NCBI RefSeq assembly: GCF_000948985.2
Contig: NZ_CP059733.1
Location: 6,572,001-6,636,000, forward strand
Source: Thalassomonas viridans
Lineage (GTDB): Bacteria > Pseudomonadota > Gammaproteobacteria > Enterobacterales > Alteromonadaceae
Length of the DNA: 64,000 nt
Reading direction: 5' to 3'
Positions 61,215 to 64,000 of this stretch are shown piece by piece. The position numbers were made by a program, and so were the translations under genes. Each line of letters begins with the position of its first letter. The first letter of the stretch is position 1. The notes below the pieces were generated by a model, which was given only the letters and a program-made list of their open reading frames with translations, had not been told where the DNA came from and made no database searches.

Positions 61215-61246
61215 GATTTCACCTTGACCATACAGGTTGTTTGAAA

Positions 61247-61268
61247 GTTAAGTATTTAACTGCTTAAC
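61247..61268. promoter_or_regulatory. Dyad in the leader of the NRPS operon
   Basis: GTTAAG (61247-61252) and CTTAAC (61263-61268) flank ten bases that themselves contain TTAAC. The site is 33-54 bp upstream of the aminotransferase ATG and could be an operator near the transcription start. Confidence 0.4.
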
Positions 61269-61313
61269 ACTGAAGTGGGTATTAACGGGCGCTAAAATTA
61301 AAGCAAACTTTTA

Positions 61314-61331
61314 CAACTGGCAAACCAGTTG
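61314..61331. promoter_or_regulatory. Perfect 7-bp dyad upstream of the NRPS operon
   Basis: CAACTGGCAAACCAGTTG is a perfect inverted repeat with a 4-bp spacer, about 100 bp upstream of the aminotransferase start. It is a good candidate for a dimeric regulator site. Confidence 0.45.
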
Positions 61332-61344
61332 GGGCAATTCAATA

Positions 61345-61410
61345 CAAAACCTAAACTTTTGGTAAACATTAACAAACCTTTCACAAAACATTCATAAAAC
61401 TTAAGGGGAA
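61345..61410 (-). promoter_or_regulatory. Array of 11-bp phased repeats upstream of the NRPS operon
   Basis: Successive 11-bp units read CAAAACCTAAA, CTTTTGGTAAA, CATTAACAAAC, CTTTCACAAAA, CATTCATAAAA and CTTAAGGGGAA. Units three to five are closest to each other. The A-runs recur once per helical turn, which would bend the DNA. The spacing equals that of the repeats before the wHTH regulator at 22374-22417, so the same protein may bind both. Confidence 0.5.
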
Positions 61411-61603
61411 ACGGGCTGAAATTTCAGTGAATATTTGAAGTGCTTTAAGGCAGGAAAGCCAGTGAAAATAAGGGCTTCAGACAGATAAGTTAGGAAACGT
61501 AACTGAAACATACCGCCGGGTGGCGTTTGTAGCCGGGTTAACCGGCCCCATAGAAGCCGGTGCAAACAGAATAAAGAATGAAATTCTTCTTGCGGTAAAT
61601 CCC

Positions 61604-64000
61604 TTAGAATTTACCTATGTAGTCGAACGAAAAGGTACGGCCCATTACCCCAATCATGGTCGGGTAAGTGCTGCGGTAAAACCAGGGATCGGTACCGTCG
61701 AAGCTCTTGTCGTTACGGGGGCGGCTATCGCGCAGGTTATTGATACCCAGACGCACACTATGCTGGTCGGTAATATCATAGTTTACGCCGAGATTATAAA
61801 TCAGCCAGGGAGCCAGACGTCCCGCCAGGGCGCGGCGTTCTTCGCTGGAGTTACGCGCGGGATCCGGGTCTTCCCAGTTCCAGCTGGAGCCGTAACGCAT
61901 CTGCGTCAGGGTAATGCGCACATCGTCTTTTTTCCAGGCGAAGGTGCTGTCGACTTTAGAGCGCAGGGCGCGGTTCAAATAATCGTCCCGGTAGTCCTTA
62001 TCGATTTCTTCACCGGCAAATTCCTGGTTCACCGTCTCCAGCACATGGGTATATTTGACTTCCGCACTGAATTCCCCCCAGCTGCCGGCATCATAGAGAT
62101 AGTCCAGCTGCATATCGAAACCGGTTTGCTCGTTCAGCGCCTGGTTGACATACGTGCTGTTCCAGGACTCCACCGTTAACCCTGAGTTGGGCATAGAGCC
62201 GTCAAAACGGGTGCTGCGGCTTAAAATAAAGTCGCAGTCCACTCCCTGGGTATTGATGCCTTCGCGGCAATCCCTTTCCTTACGGAAGTAGTTGTCGCTG
62301 TTCCAGGACTCAACCTGGTCCTTGATCTTGACCTTATAGAGATCAAAGGTCCAGTTAAGGTTCTCAGTCACATCCCAGGAAAAGCCGATGGAAGCGGAAT
62401 AACCGGTTTCTTCATGCAACTTGGTGTTACCGGTTTGCGTCACCTTAACCGTTTGTCCTTCCTTGAGCTCCCCCGGCAGATCCGGATCACACTGTACCTG
62501 CAGGGCCGCCAGATCCACCTCATTAAAGCCGGTGTCCTGCCCCTGGCTCAGCTGTAAACACTTAGTTTCCAGGTAATAGTCGGTGATGCCCAGATAAGAG
62601 CCGGAAGGTCCGGAATTAATCTGGTGAATATCCGGCGCCCGGAAAGAAGTGGCATAACTGGTGCGCAGCAATAAGTCTTCCGTCGGCCGGTACTGCAGTC
62701 CAAATTGATAGGTAAAGGCGCCGTCCACATCGGTATCGTCATTGTAATAGTCGTAACGGCCGGCGACATTGGCAATAATCTGCTCGGTAATGGGAACCTC
62801 GAATTCCAGGGCGATGCCGTAGCGGTCTCGCTCTCCTCCTCCTTCGGTACCGGTAAGGCCGTTGCCCCAGCCGGTATTGGGATCTAAGGTGCGGGGATCG
62901 ACATTGATTTCATATTCTTCCGTCGAATATTCCAGCGCCACGGAAAAGCCCAGTTCACCGGCGGGCAGCTCATAAAGGGAGCCGCTGACAAAGCCATTCA
63001 GGGTGGTGACGCTGGCATCGGCGGTGGAGTCGTTTTTCTCCACTATGGCAGCGCGTCCGGCTTCATCCAGCGGGCTCCAGAAGCGGTCGTAATTGGGGTT
63101 ATAATCCATGCCCGGCTCACCGGGTTCGACCCCCAGCGGGGAGCCGAGAAAATACTCCCGCGCCTTATCCGAGGCGATCAGCCATTCATATTCCTTGTTG
63201 TCGGTAGCACTGTGGGACAAAGTGATCTGATAGTCGTAATCTTCAAAGATAGTACCGTTAAGTCCCAGGGAGACATATAACATATCGTCTTCAAAATAAG
63301 ATTTGTTGTCGCCGACTTCTTCCTTGCTGAAGGTACGCTGCAGATACAGATCCCGCCCGTTTTCGGCATCCCAGACAAAACCGCCGCCGTCATGGTAACC
63401 CGAGGTCATGGTATCGGTTCTCCAGGAAGTGCCGTAGCCCCCCTGCTGCGCGGCATCGCTGGTCCAGTACAGCACATCCGCCGTTAACTGGTGATGTTCG
63501 GCAAAGTCCCACTGGAAGTTGCTGTACACGGAAATATTTTCCCGCGCGTTGATATAGGAAGAGTCTCCCGTGGTATCCCGGCCGCAATAAAAACCCCGGC
63601 TAGGACGCTCGGACAATTCCAGGTCCGGATACTGATCACAGATGTTTTCGCCGAACTCATCCGGATGCAGATAAACAAAACCCCCATCCCAGCCGCCGGC
63701 CATTATAGTGCGGGAGTTGACCCTGTAGTATTCCGGCTGGGTTTCCGTGGCCGGGCCGTCGTTGAAGTCGTCGAGCCAGTCCCTTTCGCTGCCGAGCAGC
63801 ATATCCTGATCCGAATAATCCACGGCGTAACTCCAGGAAAAGCTCTCATTGCTATAGCCGCCGGTAATGGTTAATTTACTGTTATCGCCGCCACCGGCGT
63901 CTGAAGTGTTATGGTGTACGGTAACTGTCGTGTCTTCGATGTTTTTCTTGGTGATGATATTCATCACCCCCGCCACCGCATCCGAGCCGTAAATCGCCGA
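61604..64000 (-). CDS. TonB-dependent receptor, 5' part beyond the right edge
   Basis: About 799 residues are visible, open to the window edge. The visible start, SAIYGSDAVAGVMNIITKK, is the end of the plug domain. The rest is a 22-strand-type barrel with periodic aromatic strands (LLRTSYATSFRAPDIHQI is the conserved TonB receptor block) and a terminal strand ending FSFDYIGKF with the C-terminal Phe. It takes up a large substrate across the outer membrane. Paired cysteines occur in loops (CLQLSQGQ, QVQCDPDL, KERDCREG). Its position upstream of the NRPS operon on the same strand could be chance or could mean uptake of the product; no Fur-type site was seen. Confidence 0.92.
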   Translation of the reverse strand, partial: SAIYGSDAVAGVMNIITKKNIEDTTVTVHHNTSDAGGGDNSKLTITGGYSNESFSWSYAVDYSDQDMLLGSERDWLDDFNDGPATETQPEYYRVNSRTIMAGGWDGGFVYLHPDEFGENICDQYPDLELSERPSRGFYCGRDTTGDSSYINARENISVYSNFQWDFAEHHQLTADVLYWTSDAAQQGGYGTSWRTDTMTSGYHDGGGFVWDAENGRDLYLQRTFSKEEVGDNKSYFEDDMLYVSLGLNGTIFEDYDYQITLSHSATDNKEYEWLIASDKAREYFLGSPLGVEPGEPGMDYNPNYDRFWSPLDEAGRAAIVEKNDSTADASVTTLNGFVSGSLYELPAGELGFSVALEYSTEEYEINVDPRTLDPNTGWGNGLTGTEGGGERDRYGIALEFEVPITEQIIANVAGRYDYYNDDTDVDGAFTYQFGLQYRPTEDLLLRTSYATSFRAPDIHQINSGPSGSYLGITDYYLETKCLQLSQGQDTGFNEVDLAALQVQCDPDLPGELKEGQTVKVTQTGNTKLHEETGYSASIGFSWDVTENLNWTFDLYKVKIKDQVESWNSDNYFRKERDCREGINTQGVDCDFILSRSTRFDGSMPNSGLTVESWNSTYVNQALNEQTGFDMQLDYLYDAGSWGEFSAEVKYTHVLETVNQEFAGEEIDKDYRDDYLNRALRSKVDSTFAWKKDDVRITLTQMRYGSSWNWEDPDPARNSSEERRALAGRLAPWLIYNLGVNYDITDQHSVRLGINNLRDSRPRNDKSFDGTDPWFYRSTYPTMIGVMGRTFSFDYIGKF

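Larger units (their letters stand above)
61215..61603. other. Intergenic region with the NRPS operon promoter
   Basis: This 389-bp stretch separates the TonB receptor gene from the operon start; both are on the minus strand. It holds two dyads in the operon leader and an array of 11-bp repeats (listed separately). Near 61548-61568 there is a short hairpin (ACCGGC/GCCGGT) that may end receptor transcription. No coding frame is credible. Confidence 0.6.

Noticed and set aside
61215..61603. Siderophore cluster with Fur control
   Set aside because: No Fur-like 19-bp palindrome before the aminotransferase, mbtH or receptor genes, and no hydroxylase or catechol genes. Dat alone is not enough.

Overview
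The window looks like chromosome of a marine gammaproteobacterium, most likely a Colwelliaceae/Thalassomonas-type Alteromonadales. This is inference from protein style: CadC-like regulators with beta-propellers, PEP-CTERM sorting, large TonB receptors, and an RpoN-type promoter. No rRNA, tRNA, CRISPR array, phage or complete insertion sequence was seen. The only mobile element is a 204-bp MITE-like repeat.

Layout. (1) 0-1.5 kb: gene remnants and a periplasmic solute-binding protein. (2) 1.5-9.4 kb: a DUF350 membrane protein, then a same-strand block of ECF sigma factor, putative anti-sigma protein, animal-type haem peroxidase, unknown protein, and a 1094-aa TPR-CHAT (caspase-like) protein. 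This block is a candidate uncharacterised stress or defence module. (3) 9.7-12.8 kb: a DUF6933-like protein, a PEP-CTERM/NIDO protein with a good sigma-54 promoter and 22-bp upstream repeats, and an EEP-family nuclease. (4) 12.9-21.3 kb: two secreted metallopeptidases of unrelated families (M13 and M16). Each is preceded by a small exported protein gene, and the two units share a duplicated control region of about 100 bp. A CadC-like regulator lies between them, and the MITE forms the 3' end of the M16 gene. (5) 21.3-22.5 kb: a long AT-rich non-coding stretch with a perfect FNR-type site and four 11-bp direct repeats.

(6) 22.5-61.5 kb: a complete nonribosomal peptide/polyketide cluster. A wHTH regulator and an MbtH protein lie on the plus strand. 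On the minus strand is one long, tightly coupled operon: diaminobutyrate aminotransferase, aspartokinase, two-lobed aspartic protease, a seven-module 7095-aa NRPS, a one-module PKS ending in a thioester reductase, MFS exporter, aminoglycoside-phosphotransferase-like kinase, RND adaptor and pump, and a JmjC/cupin-like oxygenase. A CPBP protease gene follows behind a terminator. (7) 61.6-64 kb: a TonB-dependent receptor cut by the right edge.

How the cluster may work. Aspartokinase and the aminotransferase point to local supply of L-2,4-diaminobutyrate (Dab). Modules 2 and 4 share an identical, acidic A-domain pocket that fits Dab. Modules 1, 3 and 5 have aliphatic-type pockets and module 6 a threonine pocket. 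The predicted product is therefore an alternating hydrophobic/cationic peptide, X-Dab-X-Dab-X-Thr-X, extended by one malonate unit and released reductively. Modules 2-3 and 4-5 arose by a 4.8-kb intragenic duplication. Domain calls rest on motifs I can read. Substrate calls are hand-extracted pocket codes and need computation.
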